Shown here one piece after another: positions 50,202 to 62,238 of a stretch of 64,000 bases of DNA; position 1 is the stretch's first letter; every line of letters begins with the position of its first letter. Made by a program: the position numbers and the translations under genes. The DNA is from Petunia secreta. Taxonomy: Eukaryota > Streptophyta > Magnoliopsida > Solanales > Solanaceae. The notes under the pieces are model-generated. The model did no database searches. It was given only the letters and a program-made list of their open reading frames with translations, and had not been told where the DNA came from. Location of the stretch: positions 1,426,001 to 1,490,000 of the forward strand of contig JARKIP010000003.1 in NCBI GenBank assembly GCA_029990175.1, given 5' to 3'.

Positions 50202-50810
50202 ATTACCAACGCTGCCGCCGCAATTACCACTGGAACTATCATTTCCTCCACCCACCAGTTGCAAATGAAGCAGCGGAGCTAGAAACGCTTCTTAAATCCT
50301 TCCGAACCGGGCGCAAGTCGCTGCTACTAAACTTCTCGAAACCAGTTCAAACTTTGAACAGTTTTTTAGATACGGATATCGAAGACGGAGCCGCGCGATT
50401 TGACTCAGTAGAAAAGTGAGTTGATGGACGAGTAGAAAAATGGGATGGAATTGAGAATTAAACAACTGCAATCGTAATTATTAAGAGTTGTTGTTGCTTT
50501 TAAACAAAAACTGGTTCGAATTTATGCGACGCCGTCTGAATCGGAATCGGATTCCGCCTGAATCGGAATAGGAATTATCAGGCGTCGCCGTCGTTGTAGA
50601 AGTCATCGCCGGTGTCATTGTGCATCATGATTTCATCGTCTACGTGTATCATGCAACCAGTGTGTTAATGGTTTATTTAGAATAGAAATTGGAAATGGGG
50701 GAAAATGTGCTAAAACAAATATTACTATGTGGTGTAATTTCTAAAATATTGTTATTTTTTTTATAATATAGGTGTGTAGGTTTGTATATATGTGTAAAAA
50801 ACCCATAAAA

Positions 50811-51744
50811 AACTAGACTACTGATGCAAATTCCCAAAGGACTAGTGGTAACGGTCATTGTTTGTAACATTTTGAAAGGTTGTTTCATATGAACAGCCAC
50901 CTAGAAGACTGTCTTTCATGAACAACCACTTATCTCAAAACGGAAAGACACCTTCATGCATCTTCAAATCAGAATCATGTGGCTATAAATACCTGCCTAT
51001 CCTTTCAGATTTTCCTTACGAAAATTTTTGCATACTCCTCTCTTCTTTCTGCATATTTTTACGAAAAAAAAAGACTTTGCATAAAGTGTGATAAGCAGTC
51101 GTTGAGTAGTTCGCCAGCACTCCAGTGTTTGAGGTACCGCTACACTAGTAACGGTAAATTCGTTCTATCCTGGGAGGAAATAGTCTGTAACTTCGGGTAC
51201 TGGGAGGGTTAAGTTCCTTAAGGAGATTTTGTGAAGTCAGCAGGCTCGAATTTCTATCATCATTCATCTCCTTCTACTTTCTATTTTCGTTCAGATTATT
51301 ATTCTAATATTATTTTGCTAACAATTTTAAGGAACTTAACTCTTGTGGTTTCAAATAATAATCTGTATGTGGAGATTAAAAACTTTGTGGGTTTCCACTC
51401 CCATTTTGGAGATTAAAAACTTTCATGATTTTTTACTTCCACTTGGAGATTAAAACCTTCGTGGTTTTGTGCTCCCGTTTGGAGATTAAAGCCTTCGTGG
51501 TTTTTTACTTACCATTTTAATTTGTCATTCGGTTTGAAGATTAAAAACTTCACCGTTTAATAAATCTAATTGTGGGGGTTTGAAGATTAAAAACTTCACC
51601 ATTTAACAATTCTGGTTTTGTTTATCTTTCGATTTGAAGAATAAAAATTTCACCCTTTAACAATCTGCTTCTATTGATCTTTCGGTTTGAAGATTTAAAA
51701 CTTCACGATTGTTGATTCTGGTTGTGTCATTTTTGGCAAAACTG
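50811..51744 (+). repeat. Ty1/copia 5' LTR and leader
   Basis: A TATA box (GGCTATAAATACC, 50981-50993) sits in a sequence of LTR character. Downstream, eight degenerate units starting 'ggagattaaaaactt' or 'aagattaaaaacttcac' occupy about 51366-51715, just before the gag ATG. LTR borders could not be set because the 3' LTR is outside the window or lost. Confidence 0.5.
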
Positions 51745-52479
51745 ATGAACGACAATAACGTTGATAACACGGTCCCTGCTACCACAGCTCCTGGTGCTGC
51801 TGGTTCAAGCTGTCCTACAACTGTAACGACCATTCCACCAGCTGAAAAGCCGAGAAAATTTTCTGGCATTAATTTTAAAAGATGGTAGTAAAATATGTTC
51901 TTTTATCTGACCACTCTAAGCCTGCAAATGTTCATTAAGGAGGACATTCCTGTCCTGCCTGAGGGAACACCTGAAAATGAGCGCTTTCTCGTGATTGAGG
52001 CTTGGAAGCATTCTGACTTCATGTGTAAGAATTACATTCTTAGTGGACTGGAAGATGACTTGTACAACGTTTATAGTAACGTTGAGACATCAAAGGAACT
52101 GTGGATTTCATTTGAAAAGATATATAAGACTGAAAATAATGGATTAAAGAAATTCGTGGCCGTCAAATTTCTAGACTACAAGATGGTGGACATCAAATCA
52201 ATTGTCTCTCAAGTCCAAGAGCTTCAAGTCATTATTCACAATCTCCTCGCTGAAGGTATGATCCGTATTAATACTTTTGTTAAAAGTATTGATAATGTTG
52301 TTACTTACAAATTTTTCATTGAAGGTTTGGTCATCAATGAAGCGTTTCAAGTTGCGGCTATGATTGAAAAGTTGCCACCTTTGTGGAAGGACTTTAAGAA
52401 CTACGTGAAACACAAGCGCAAGGAGAAGACGCTTGAAGATCTAATTGTCCATTTGAGAATCTAGGAGGATAACAAGTCT
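51745..52479 (+). pseudogene. Ty1/copia gag, 5' part
   Basis: ATG at 51745 (MNDNNVDNTVPATTAP), then KPRKFSGINFKRW and two adjacent nonsense codons TAG TAA (51886-51891) where this family has glutamines. MFFYLTTLSLQMFIKEDIPV continues in the same frame, then WKHSDFMCKNYILSGLEDDL and VAAMIEKLPPLWKDFKNYVK, typical of copia UBN2-type gag. A TAG at 52462 precedes EDNKSA, where element B interrupts the gene. The frame resumes at 59113. Confidence 0.88.
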
Positions 52480-52484
52480 GCTGA
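52480..52484. other. 5-bp TSD GCTGA (element B, left)
   Basis: GCTGA precedes the left LTR and recurs at 59108-59112 after the right LTR. Confidence 0.93.
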
Positions 52485-53788
52485 TGAAACGACATCGGTC
52501 AGTCGTTTCGGAAGTTAGGACTCCGATTGGCGTGCCGATAATTTTAAAATATTCGTAATGTCCATTATGTAAAATTTGAACTAAATCAGACTTCGTTTGG
52601 TAGGCATCGGAAGAAGGTTTCAGTTTTTATCGTCGATAAATATTAAAAAGAGATTTACGAGCTCGGTATTGGCGAATGAGCTCTGATTCGAAATCTGAAA
52701 GTGCCGTTAAGTTCGTATGATTATTTGTGACTTTGGTGAACTTTCGAAAGTGAATTTCGATGTTGTTCGGCTAGTTTTCGCTAAAATGCCGAAAGTTAAA
52801 TAATTTGACTTTTTTTTAATTTAAATTTGCATCTTGAGTTTCAGGAGTCCAAATTGAGATCTGCCTTTGCGAGTATTTTACATATATTTTGTATAACTTG
52901 TATGCAAAAGTTGGAATTATTTTGAATATAGTAGGGTACTATTTTAATTTTCGTTAAGAAAAGAAAATAAAATAAAAGAAAAAAATAATAAAAAATGAAA
53001 ACTGAAAAAGGATATAAAGTAGGCGGTGGTCAAGGGATTAGTCCCTTGACATTTAAGTAGAAGAAATGAGCAGAAACAGAGGAATTCACGCAAAAACGAT
53101 ACAGAATAAGAAGCGGAAACGAAGCAAAGAAAAAAATACCAGAAATTGAGAAAAGAGGCCGGAGAAAAGTAGAATTTTCACCCTGAAACATTCATGTAAT
53201 GATCCTAATATATTATTCGATTTTATTATGTGTGTTTGAATATATTTTGACGGTAAAACTTGGAATATTAGACATCGCCCTAATGACGTAAATTGATAGT
53301 TTAAAGGGTCAAATGGACCCCGATAATGGAATTGATTATATATTCATACTCAGTTAATTATGGACAACTTATAAATTTTATTTATTTGGGGTTTGGTTAT
53401 ATGGCCTTAAACCATGTATATAGGCCTAGCCGGATTTCGGGTCGTGTCATCAGCTGTCAGGGTGAGCCAGCTTTTATTCCGGATGGCCACCAGTTTATTG
53501 GTTACCATTTCAGTTGCATTTTGTTCCCTTCAGGGGGTATCTGTCTTCTTGTGTACTTTTAGATGTCTAGTCAGGATACCCCTAAACCTAGTATGTTGGG
53601 TAGTCAGCTGTAATTTCTTTTGTACAGCTTAGAGGTATCAGTATGTCTGTGTTCTTTTTTTAAAGTCTTGTTTTTATTTATGAATTGTTATATTTATTTT
53701 CCTAATTTGATTGGTAAGGGTTCGCCTGACGGGTCTAGGGGAGGATGTCGGGTGCCCGCACGGCCTGATCGGATTCCGGGTCGTGTCA
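52485..53788 (+). repeat. Element B 5' LTR
   Basis: 1304 bp, partner of 57797-59107. It contains GATATAAAG (53011-53019), a TATA candidate shared by both LTRs. Frames in this region occur in both LTRs and are not genes. Confidence 0.92.
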
Positions 53789-55930
53789 GTTGGTATCTGA
53801 CCCCGGCTTAGAGTCTATCCAGACTAAGACAGTGTCTAGTAGAGTCTTGCTGATGGGTACGTAGACGTCCGTACTTATCTACGAGAGGCTATGATGGCAT
53901 TTAGGAAGTTTCACTTCCTTCATTTCTGATCGTGCGTCGGTCTAGGATTCAAAAGTATTTTTGTTAATTTGTTAATTCCTTCGTGGTAATTGTGAACCCT
54001 TGTGCGACAAATCAGCAAACGGTATGAGTTCAAGATAAAGCAGTCCAGCATGGGGCTAGCACTGACGAAGCCCCGATAGTTTTTTTTTATCATGCTGACG
54101 ACCTAGTTACGGAGGTCCCAGCTGTACGAGCTTGCGATGGGCTAGGGAGCAGGGCCTTGTGGTTCCCTTGGCTCTCTACGATGCGTTACGAGAATCTTGG
54201 TGACGCAGATATTGCAAAAACCTATTATTCGCTAGGAAGCTTATCAGGTTGCCACAGATGGAGATATTCGGTCTCAAGGAGTTCCTGTTCCAGTCCCTGA
54301 TGTTGTCCCAGTAATTTATGTTCCAGAAGCAGCATGTATTGTGCCTCTAGTTATTCTGGCTGGTTAGCTAGCCTAAGTAACGGTTCGGTCAGAGTGCCCA
54401 AAGAGGTTCCATTATTTTACGCGGTTGAACCTTCCGATATTCTCAAGCCATGTATCGGATAATCCCTGTTTTCAGGGTCCAGCCTTGGATTGGTGGGCCG
54501 CTCTCTTATTAGCTAACTTGGTTCGATTTTTCTTCTAGATTCGTGGAAAAGTTCCTTTCGAGTAGCGAGCGAGATGAAAAGTGTTGCCAGTTTGAGTGGA
54601 TTGGACAGGGTAGCCTGTCGGTTAATCTATTGGTGTTTCAGAATGTGAGATTGAATTCTATAGAATGGCTGAATATGCGTTAGAACTAGTCCATGAGCCT
54701 TTCGAGAGATCCAAAGATTTATTGATGACCTTTCTTTTTCCTTGAGATCCCAGATGGCTCGAGAGATTGAGGTCGGGATTTCATTTGATGTTGTTGTTGA
54801 TATTACCCGAAGGTACGAGGCATACCATAAGTCAGAGCGGGAGAGCAAGAGATCTCGTGGCCCTAGTGGGCAACCATGGTACCTCATTTAGAGATAAGAG
54901 TTTTGGTTATTTTGGGAGGTTATCTCAGCGTGTGTCACGTGATTCTTAGAGTGCGCCAGTAGCTCGTCAAGATCAGATTCAGTCTTTTCTTTACAGCTAT
55001 CAACAATCTTTCTAGCTTCCATTTAGTCGAAAGGGTGTTATCATTGTCGTGAATCTGGTTATCCTTTGAAGAATTTTGCCTTATTCCGGCAAGTAGGCGG
55101 TCGTCCTTTCTCTCGGCCTCAGGCACCTGCAGAGTCGCAGGGAATTTTATTTAGATCTCAATCATCCTGAGAAATGCCACCATCCCGTAGAGGTTGAGAG
55201 CATGGTTGCAGTGGTTCTTCAAAAGGTAATTATCAGTTAGCGGCTTAGTTCAGCCGCAGAGGCAGTTTTATGAATTGCCAGCCTGGCAGGATGCTGAGGC
55301 ATCCGATTTAGTAGACCCATGTGTTTCTTCTTCCCTTATATGTGAGTAAGATTTGACTCTTCTGATCGATCTGGAGATTGTCTGTCATATCATGTTCCAT
55401 GGTTTCCTTGGATATTATTTCTATTAAGAATCAGTTGCGATAGAGTGGTGAGATTTTTGTATGATTTATTCCAGGCATTTATGAGATCCTCCTAGTTGAT
55501 CTGGTTTAAATGTGAGAAATTTGAGAGAGAGAGTGTCGGTATTATCTGCTTGGCATCCTGTTGTACCACTTTCTCTTATTATGTCAAGTCAGTCTATCTC
55601 TCTTTGTAATTCAGTGTTGATAGGATAATGGGATCCTAATTCGTCACCATCAAAAAGTGTTATCGTTTCTTCCGGTGCAAAGTGATTAGTAAGTAATATT
55701 CGATCTACGTATCTCATCTTGGTTTAAAACGCTAGTATAGTCATGTTATCCTATGTGCTTGTCTGGGTTATAAAAGGGTTTCTGGTAAATTGTCAGAGTT
55801 CCTTTTTATTGGGAGATTAAATTGGCATAGATGTTATTCCATAAAGCTCATTTAATGTCTATTTCTTCAATTATGATTTTTGGGTTAGCCTGACTCGGAA
55901 GTAGTGTAGCTCTGGGAGCCAAGCAAATAA
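53789..55930 (+). pseudogene. Element B gag and following region, decayed
   Basis: After the PBS (tggtatctga at 53791) there is no long frame, but degenerate Ty3-type gag can be followed: a segment around 54480-54700 and a zinc-knuckle remnant GCYHCRESGYPLKNFA near 55035-55077. In it the expected His reads Tyr and the last Cys reads Phe. Multiple stops occur. No RT box was recognised. Confidence 0.6.
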
Positions 55931-56059
55931 AAAGATGAGCTTCCTGAAGCTCTAATTATTTTTATCCTCAGTCCATTGCCATCTCTTCTTTGTTCGGCAC
56001 TGGTAAGCTTGGGCAGTTGGTAGCCTGCTTGTGATGTTCCCTGTGTTGAGTGAGAGTAC

Positions 56060-57000
56060 GTGGTATTGTAACCGGGTAAGCATATTACTGTTTTGGATAT
56101 CAGTTTATCCGGGTATCCATACCCATGTATAGTATAGTGCTGGTTCTGTTTTTGCAGATCATCCAGTTTCAGGGGAAATCTGCCGAAATTTTTATATAGA
56201 AGTATCATCCATCAGGCGGTGGTGTTTACGGCAAAGGTATGGAGTTGTGAACTTGAGAGTTGCAGCTGTTTGGCAACTCGAAAGGGTAGTTGGTAGCTTA
56301 GGTCTGCCTACGTTCAGCTTTTAGCTAAATCTTCTATAGTCCAACAGACTGTGCGAGGATGGTTATTCCTATTCAAATGACTGCTTAAGTTTGTGCTTTA
56401 AGTGGAGGAGTCTTCCTCCAAACACTAAATGGTAATACTAAATCTCTAAGGCGTTGATACCACTTTTTCCACGACCCAACTTAGGGCCACGACAGAAACC
56501 TACAATGAGTGTCGATCATTGCTAAACCCAGTAGTAATCTATTAATGATAGAGATAAGCTGGTAACCTGATCATATATATACACGTACCTATCTGCTGAA
56601 AGCATAAAGTCTGGAAAGATGACACGACTTTAACTTGCTGGCAATTAGAACATTGGGCCACAAATTCTGCTATGTCACCTTTCATTCTATCCCACCAATA
56701 AATCTGCTTAAGTTTATGGTACATCTTAGTCGAACCTAGATGAATAATGTATTTGGAATAATGTGTCTATCATAATCTATCCACGTAAATCTACAACATC
56801 AGGAACATAAAGTCTATTTTTTTATACATTAGAACACCGTCAGTAGTAAGCCTGTATGGTGATTCCGGTTTTCTTCTGTCTATCTGTCTGTATTCAACTA
56901 GAACTGGATCCTCATACTGACGCTGTTTTACTTCATGAAAATTTAGAGTTAAAGGTCTAGTGCAGCTTGTCGACAATCCATCATATATCTCTTTCACACC
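56060..57000. pseudogene. rearranged element-A-like fragments inside element B
   Basis: 56090-56200 matches part of LTR A (4290-4400) in reverse orientation. 56455-56570 has 'ttgataccacttt..ccacgacccaacttagggcc', the PBS/LTR border of an A-type element in the same orientation as element A. 56590-56995 is minus-strand pol with the integrase zinc finger (MYHKLKQIYWWDRMKGDIAE, CSNCQQVKV) and the segment VLVEYRQIDRRKPESPYRL. The order and orientation are scrambled relative to element A. Confidence 0.7.
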
Positions 57001-57796
57001 TCAATTCTTTAAGAAGTTACTTTAGCATTATAAGTGAACATGTAATCAACTTTGTTACTGGTATTCTGCCTCGGCTCATGGTCCAACTACATGTCTCTTT
57101 TATTTTTACTTTTTCAAAGTCATAATATTTTCAATTCAAAGACAATACCCTGAAGTAGTGTTCAGTCTGAAGATCATTCCTGGTCTGCATCATACTATCC
57201 AGTATTATTTGCATGATCCTTATCCTTATATGATAGACCCTGTTCAGATGAACCTTTGACATACATTAGGATATGAGTAACTACATTCCCACAAGGAGCT
57301 TGCGGAACAACACTAACATCAACTGAGATGTTGCATAGTGTGTTTGTAAAAAGAATATAGCTTGCATCAAATCTTCTATAGTGTGTAGTGATAAGGTACC
57401 TCAAAAGTTTCCCCTATTGCATCAAGTGTGAGCTAATTCTTTGTTTCATCGACCTGTTCTATATCAAAAGTATATCGACGAGGTGATTCGTCGGTGGAAT
57501 CATGTTAGCCCATCAAGAGTTGCGTGTATCTTCATTTAAAAAATATAGAACTCCTCTCTCATGATCGAGAAAGGGTCGGCTTAGTCGGAATAAGTTGGGC
57601 AATAATGTTATCATATTATCCAAATATATTTTATTCCAAGAGTTCGGTGTTCGTGTTATAATTCTGATTCTGCAATCATGAGATAATGTCCGTGGAGTAG
57701 CTTATGAAGGTCGTGCAAGTTCTTTTGTTATATGTACGGATTTTTCTTTAGACTTAGGCTCGTTTGAGGACGAACGAGAGTTTAAATGGAGGAGAA
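57001..57796 (+). pseudogene. Element B 3' internal region with polypurine tract
   Basis: No open frame is kept. The end 'ctcgtttgaggacgaacgag' and 'aaatggaggagaa' (57785-57796) is the PPT context shared by plant Ty3/gypsy elements. Confidence 0.6.
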
Positions 57797-59107
57797 TGAA
57801 ACGACCTCGGTCAGTCGTTTCGGAAGTTAGGACTCCGATTGGCGTGCCAATAATTTTAAAATATTTGTAATGTCCATTACGACCTGTCTGTAAAATTTGA
57901 ACTAAATCGGACTTCGTTTGGTAGGCATCGGAAGAAGGTTTCAGTTTTTATGGTCGATAAATATTAAAAAGATATTTACGAGCTCGGTATTGGCGAATGA
58001 GCTCTGATTCAAAATTCGAAAGCGCCGTTAGGTTCGTATGATTATTTGTGACTTTGGTGAACTTTCGAAAGTGAATTTCGATGTTGTTCGGCTAGTTTCC
58101 GCTAAAATGCCGAAAGTTAAATAATTTGACTTTTTTTTTTATTTAAATTCGCATCTTGAGTTTCAGGAGTCCAATTTGAGATCCGCCTTCACGAGTATTT
58201 TACATATATTTTGTATAACTTGTATGCAAAAGTTGGAATTATTTCGAATATCGTAGGGTACTATTTTAATTTTCGTTAAGAAAAGAAAATAAAATAAAAG
58301 AAAAAAATAACAAAAAATGAAAAATGAAAAAGGATATAAAGTAGGCGGTGGTCAAGGGATTAGTCCCTTGACATTTAAGTAGAACGAATGAGCAGAAACA
58401 GAGGAATTCACGCAAAAATGATACAGAATAAGAAGCGGAAACGAAGCAAGAAAAAAATGCCAGAAAATGAGAAAAGGGGCCGGAGAAAAGTAGACTTTTC
58501 ACCCTGAAACATTCAGATAATGATCCGAATATATTATTCGAGTTTATTATGTGTGTTTGAATATATTTTGACGGTAAAACTTGGAATATTAGACATCGTC
58601 CTAATGACGTAAATTGATAGTTTAAAGGGTCAAATGGACCCCGATAATGGAATTGATTATATATTCATACTCAGTGAATTATGGGCAACTTATAAATGTA
58701 ATTTATTTGGGGTTTGGTTATGTGGCCTTAAACCATGTATATAGGCCTAACCGGATTCCGGGTCGTGTCATCAGCTGTCAAGGTGAGCCAGCTTTTATTC
58801 CGGATGGCCACCAGTTTATTGGTTACCATTTCAGTTGCATTTTGTTCCCTTCAGGGGGTATCTGTCTTCTTGTGTACTTTTAGATGTCTAGTCTGGATAG
58901 CCCTAAACCTAGTATGTTGGGTAGTCAGCTGTAATTTCTTTTCTACAGCTTAGAGTGATGTATGTCTGTGTTCTTTTTTTAAAGTCTTGTTTTTATTTAT
59001 GAATTGTTATATTTATTTTCTTTATTTGATTGGTATGGGTTCGCCTGACGGGTCTAGGGGAGGATGTCGGGTGCCCGCACGGCCTGATCGGATTCCGGGT
59101 CGTGTCA
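57797..59107 (+). repeat. Element B 3' LTR
   Basis: 1311 bp, partner of 52485-53788, ending 'cggattccgggtcgtgtca' directly before the TSD. Confidence 0.92.
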
Positions 59108-59112
59108 GCTGA

Positions 59113-60649
59113 AAAGAAGGCTTGTGGGAGTACATCAATATCAGGAGCGAATATTGTTTAACAGACGACAAATAAAAATAAGAGAAAGAAGCCTTCTGGT
59201 GGGAAGAACAACCCAAGTAAGAATAAGTTCAAGGGTAATTGCTACAACTGTGGCAAATTGGACATAATTTCACAGACTGTCGTGATCCGAAGAAGGACAA
59301 GGACAAGAAAAAGGAATGGGCTCAAGCAAACATGGTTGAAGAAAACATGCTTTCCCAAGGAGTTCAGTACATTGATTTATGTGCCATGATTTCAGAATGC
59401 AATTTGGTTGGAAATCCAAATGAGTGGTGGATCGATTCTGGAGCCACACGCCATGTTTGTGCTGTTAAAGAAGTCTTTACGTCCGATGGAAATGACGGGA
59501 CGCTCTCCATGGGAAACTCATCAACAACCAAGATTGAAGGATATGGAAAAATATTTCTGAAGATGAATTTTGGCAAGGTTGTGACTCTGAACAACATCCT
59601 TCATGTTCCTGAAATAAGGAAGAATTTAGTATATACTACACTTCTTGCAAAAAATGGGTTTAAGTGTGTGTTTGTATCTGATAAAGTTGTACTAAGTAAG
59701 AATGAAATGTTTTTAGGAAAGGGTTACCTAACTGAGGGCCTTTTCAAACTCACTATAATGGTGGTTGATAATAGTAAAATTATTGCTTCTTCTTACTTAA
59801 TTGAGTCAAATAATTTTATGGCATTCTCGTTTGGGACAAGTCAATTATAAAACCTTGCGCAAAATGATCAATTTGGAAGTATTGCCTAAGTTTGAATGCG
59901 ACAACACAAAATGTCAAGTATGTGTTGAGTCAAAGTATGCTAAACATCTTTACAACTTAATTGAAAGGAATTCTTAACCTTTAGACTTAATACATACATA
60001 TATTTATGATACGAAGTCGACACCATTTCGCGGTGGTAAAAAGTATTTCATAACTTTTATTGACAATAGTACACGATATTTCTATGTTTACTTACTTAAT
60101 AGTAAAGATGAAGCAACAGACGCATTCAAGCAATACAAAAGTGAAGTTGAAACGTAACTTGAAAAAAATCAAATGTTAAAAGAGATGATGAATGCCTTAA
60201 TGATAAGTTCAGGTGCACCCTAGAACTTGTGGGGGGAAGCCATACTTACGGCTAATCAAATACTCAATCGAGTTCCCCATAGCAAAACACTTGTTATTCT
60301 ATATAAAAAGTGGAAAGGAAGGAAACCCATCTTAAATTATTTCAAAGTGTGGGGGTGTTTGGAAAAAGCGCAAGTCCTTAAACCCTAAAGGATTAAGATA
60401 GGACCGAAAATAGTTGATTGTGTTTTCATTGGATATGCTGCAAATAGTAAAGCATATCGATTTCTGGTTTGTATATCAGAAAATATTGAAATTCATGTGA
60501 ATACGGTAATGAAATCAAATAATGCTGATTTTTTTGAAAATATATTTCCGCATAAAAAGGAATACGAGTCGAGTGGTGAAGGATCCAAACAACCTCGGGA
60601 AGAAGCTAAAGAAAGTACACCAAATTACGAAGAACCAAGACGTAGCAAG
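59113..60649 (+). pseudogene. Ty1/copia gag 3' end, protease and integrase, decayed
   Basis: Directly after the TSD the gag frame resumes (EKKACGSTSISGANIV, a stop, then KPSGGKNNPSKN). The zinc knuckle NCYNCGK...HNFTDC is split by a frameshift near 59258. The protease box WWIDSGATRHVC is intact at about 59427-59462. A frameshift near 59826 precedes the GAG-pre-integrase (LRKMINLEVLP, CQVCVESKYAK). The integrase core starts (KKYFITFIDNSTRYFYVYLL), but the middle is deleted at about 60175 and the frame picks up at NLWGEAILTANQILNRVPHS. Similarity ends at EEPRRSK (60649), where a hAT element has inserted before the RT domain. Confidence 0.87.
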
Positions 60650-61770
60650 TAGGGGTGGCTATCGGTCCGGTCCGGTCCGGAACCGGTACCGGAGTCCGGT
60701 TCCGGTCCGGAACCGGGCCAAAAAAAATTAAAACCGGTGGAATTCCGGTCTACAGGTCCGGTCTATGCCGGTTTCAAATATTGGAGCCGGATCGGAACCG
60801 GGTCCGGCGACCGTTAGGCCGGTCAGTACCGGTCCGGTCCGGTCCGGCCGGTTAACGGTTTTTTTGTTTTTTTTTTTTTTTTTTAGGCAAATAAAACTAA
60901 AATTTGAAAAACTTAACAATTTATTTAAACATCATTTGTGATAATTAGGTAAATTATATTTTTTAATGAAACAAATTAACAAAATAATTATGTAAATTAT
61001 ATTTTAAAATTTATTAATGTAAAGTTTATTGAATGAGAAATAAATAATTGAACGACGTCTTCTAGTTTGTTACTTTATCAGTGTAAAGTTTATGAAACAA
61101 AACAAACGTTTATTGAATGAGAAATAGATAATTGAAATGACAAAACAAACTAGAAATCGAAAAATTACAAAGATGCTAAATAAACTAGAAATTCGAAAAT
61201 ACATAATTGAAATAGATATTTCCTTAGCCATCTCTTCAAATTTTCAATCACGCGGAATAAAGCCATTTATTATATCCCATTCGGTTCTGTGTTTTTTTTT
61301 AAGTGTTGCCTAAACTTTCCCGTCCCTCCATTGTTGGGTCCAGTGTAAACTTGCCACTCTTTGTTACAGATGTTACATTTAGCTTTCTGAGATTCAGTAT
61401 CTTTCGTAATAAGTTCCCACACTATAGAACGACGTCTTCGTTCAGGAGCAGCGGGAGCAGCGGGAGCTTGATTTTCAGCCATTATAATTGTTTGGATTTT
61501 GGAAGAAATTTAGAAATAGCCTTTGAGAGTAATTTGAGAGATAAATTGATAGAAAATAGTAAATTGTGTGATATAATGATGAAATAATAGTGTATATATA
61601 GATAAAAAAAGGTTGGGGGGGGTTATGGGGGGCGTTTAGGGGGGGTGATAGGCAAATATAGCCGTTTTTGGCCGTTGGCCAACGGCTATATTTGAAAGAG
61701 AGCCGTTGGGCCAAAATGCCGGTCCGGTCCGGTCCGGTTCGGTCCGGTCCGGCAGTTCGGCCCAAATAAG
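60650..61770 (-). mobile_element. hAT copy with BED-finger exon, internally deleted
   Basis: The left end TAGGGGTGGC at 60650 is followed by dense CCGGTCCGG subterminal repeats (60665-60850) and a T-rich run. A second CCGGTCCGG block is at about 61716-61765, again followed by a long T run. Between them on the minus strand lies only a BED-type exon, so the transposase body is missing. The opposite terminal inverted repeat is not present at 61770. Confidence 0.6.
61270..61482 (-). pseudogene. hAT transposase BED zinc-finger exon
   Basis: A 70-codon frame MAENQAPAAPAAPERRRR followed by VWELITKDTESQKAKCNICN and GTGKFRQHLKKN. This is a BED-type DNA-binding finger from a hAT transposase N-terminus: CNIC gives the two cysteines and the His of RQHL one of the later ligands. 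The final His expected shortly after is missing (KKNTEPNG). The frame stops instead of continuing into the catalytic domain. Confidence 0.7.
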
Positions 61771-61796
61771 TTTTTTTTTTTTTTTTTTTTTTTTTT

Positions 61797-62238
61797 GTTT
61801 TTCCATTGAGTTTTATCTAAAGTGATGGAAACTTTGAAAAATATTACAACAAAATATTATTTAGTTTTTACTTGTATATATTAAAGTTTAAACTTAGAAT
61901 AAAAAAACTTGTAGTATTTTTTATAATTTGAACTTGTAGTTTTGAATTAATTTGTTATGTTCAATATTCAAAGTTTAAAACTTTGAATTAATTTTAGTAA
62001 ATTCAAATTTTTGAATTAATTCTTTAAGTTCAAAATTCAATATTTGAACTAATTTACAAACTAGTAATTAATTGTAGTATTTTTTGCGCAAACTATAAAT
62101 TAAAAATAAATAGTATGAAGACAATAGTTGTGATTGAATTCCAAGACTTGGAGCAATTTTATTGAATTGTTTAAGATATAAGAAGTGCAAATTACATCTA
62201 AACAAAAACTTGTAAATTCAAAATTCTTATTTAGAATA
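61797..62238 (-). other. 3' region of hAT transposase gene
   Basis: AT-rich sequence between the transposase stop and the T-run (A-run on the minus strand) at 61771-61796; presumed 3' UTR. Confidence 0.4.

Larger units (their letters stand above)
48168..50810. mobile_element. MULE-like element with internal tandem repeats
   Basis: The left end ('tttttacatgaaaatacaag', 'tataacaatatttagcaaaa') matches the right end in reverse complement ('tttttacacatatatacaaa', 'aaataacaatattttagaaa') over roughly 80 bp. The inside is a long array of short TE-type repeats. A GC-richer segment at 50205-50660 might be captured host DNA. No transposase is present and the TSD was not resolved. Confidence 0.5.
52485..59107 (+). 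mobile_element. Element B: degenerate Ty3/gypsy retrotransposon
   Basis: 6623 bp with LTRs TGAAACGAC...GGGTCGTGTCA of 1304 and 1311 bp and the TSD GCTGA. PBS TTGGTATCTGA follows the left LTR, and a polypurine tract (aatggaggagaa, preceded by 'tttgaggacgaacg') precedes the right one. The interior has a decayed gag and pieces of an unrelated element-A-like sequence. The LTRs differ by several base changes and a 7-9 bp indel near 52570/57880, so it is older than element A. Confidence 0.92.

Noticed and set aside
50189..50419. 76-codon frame that could be a captured gene in the MULE-like element
   Set aside because: Starts in the MITE end and has no recognisable domain; kept only as a possible capture.
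53326..53811. Plus-strand frames at 53326-53811 and 58647-58953
   Set aside because: Duplicated because they lie in the two LTRs of element B; no domain.
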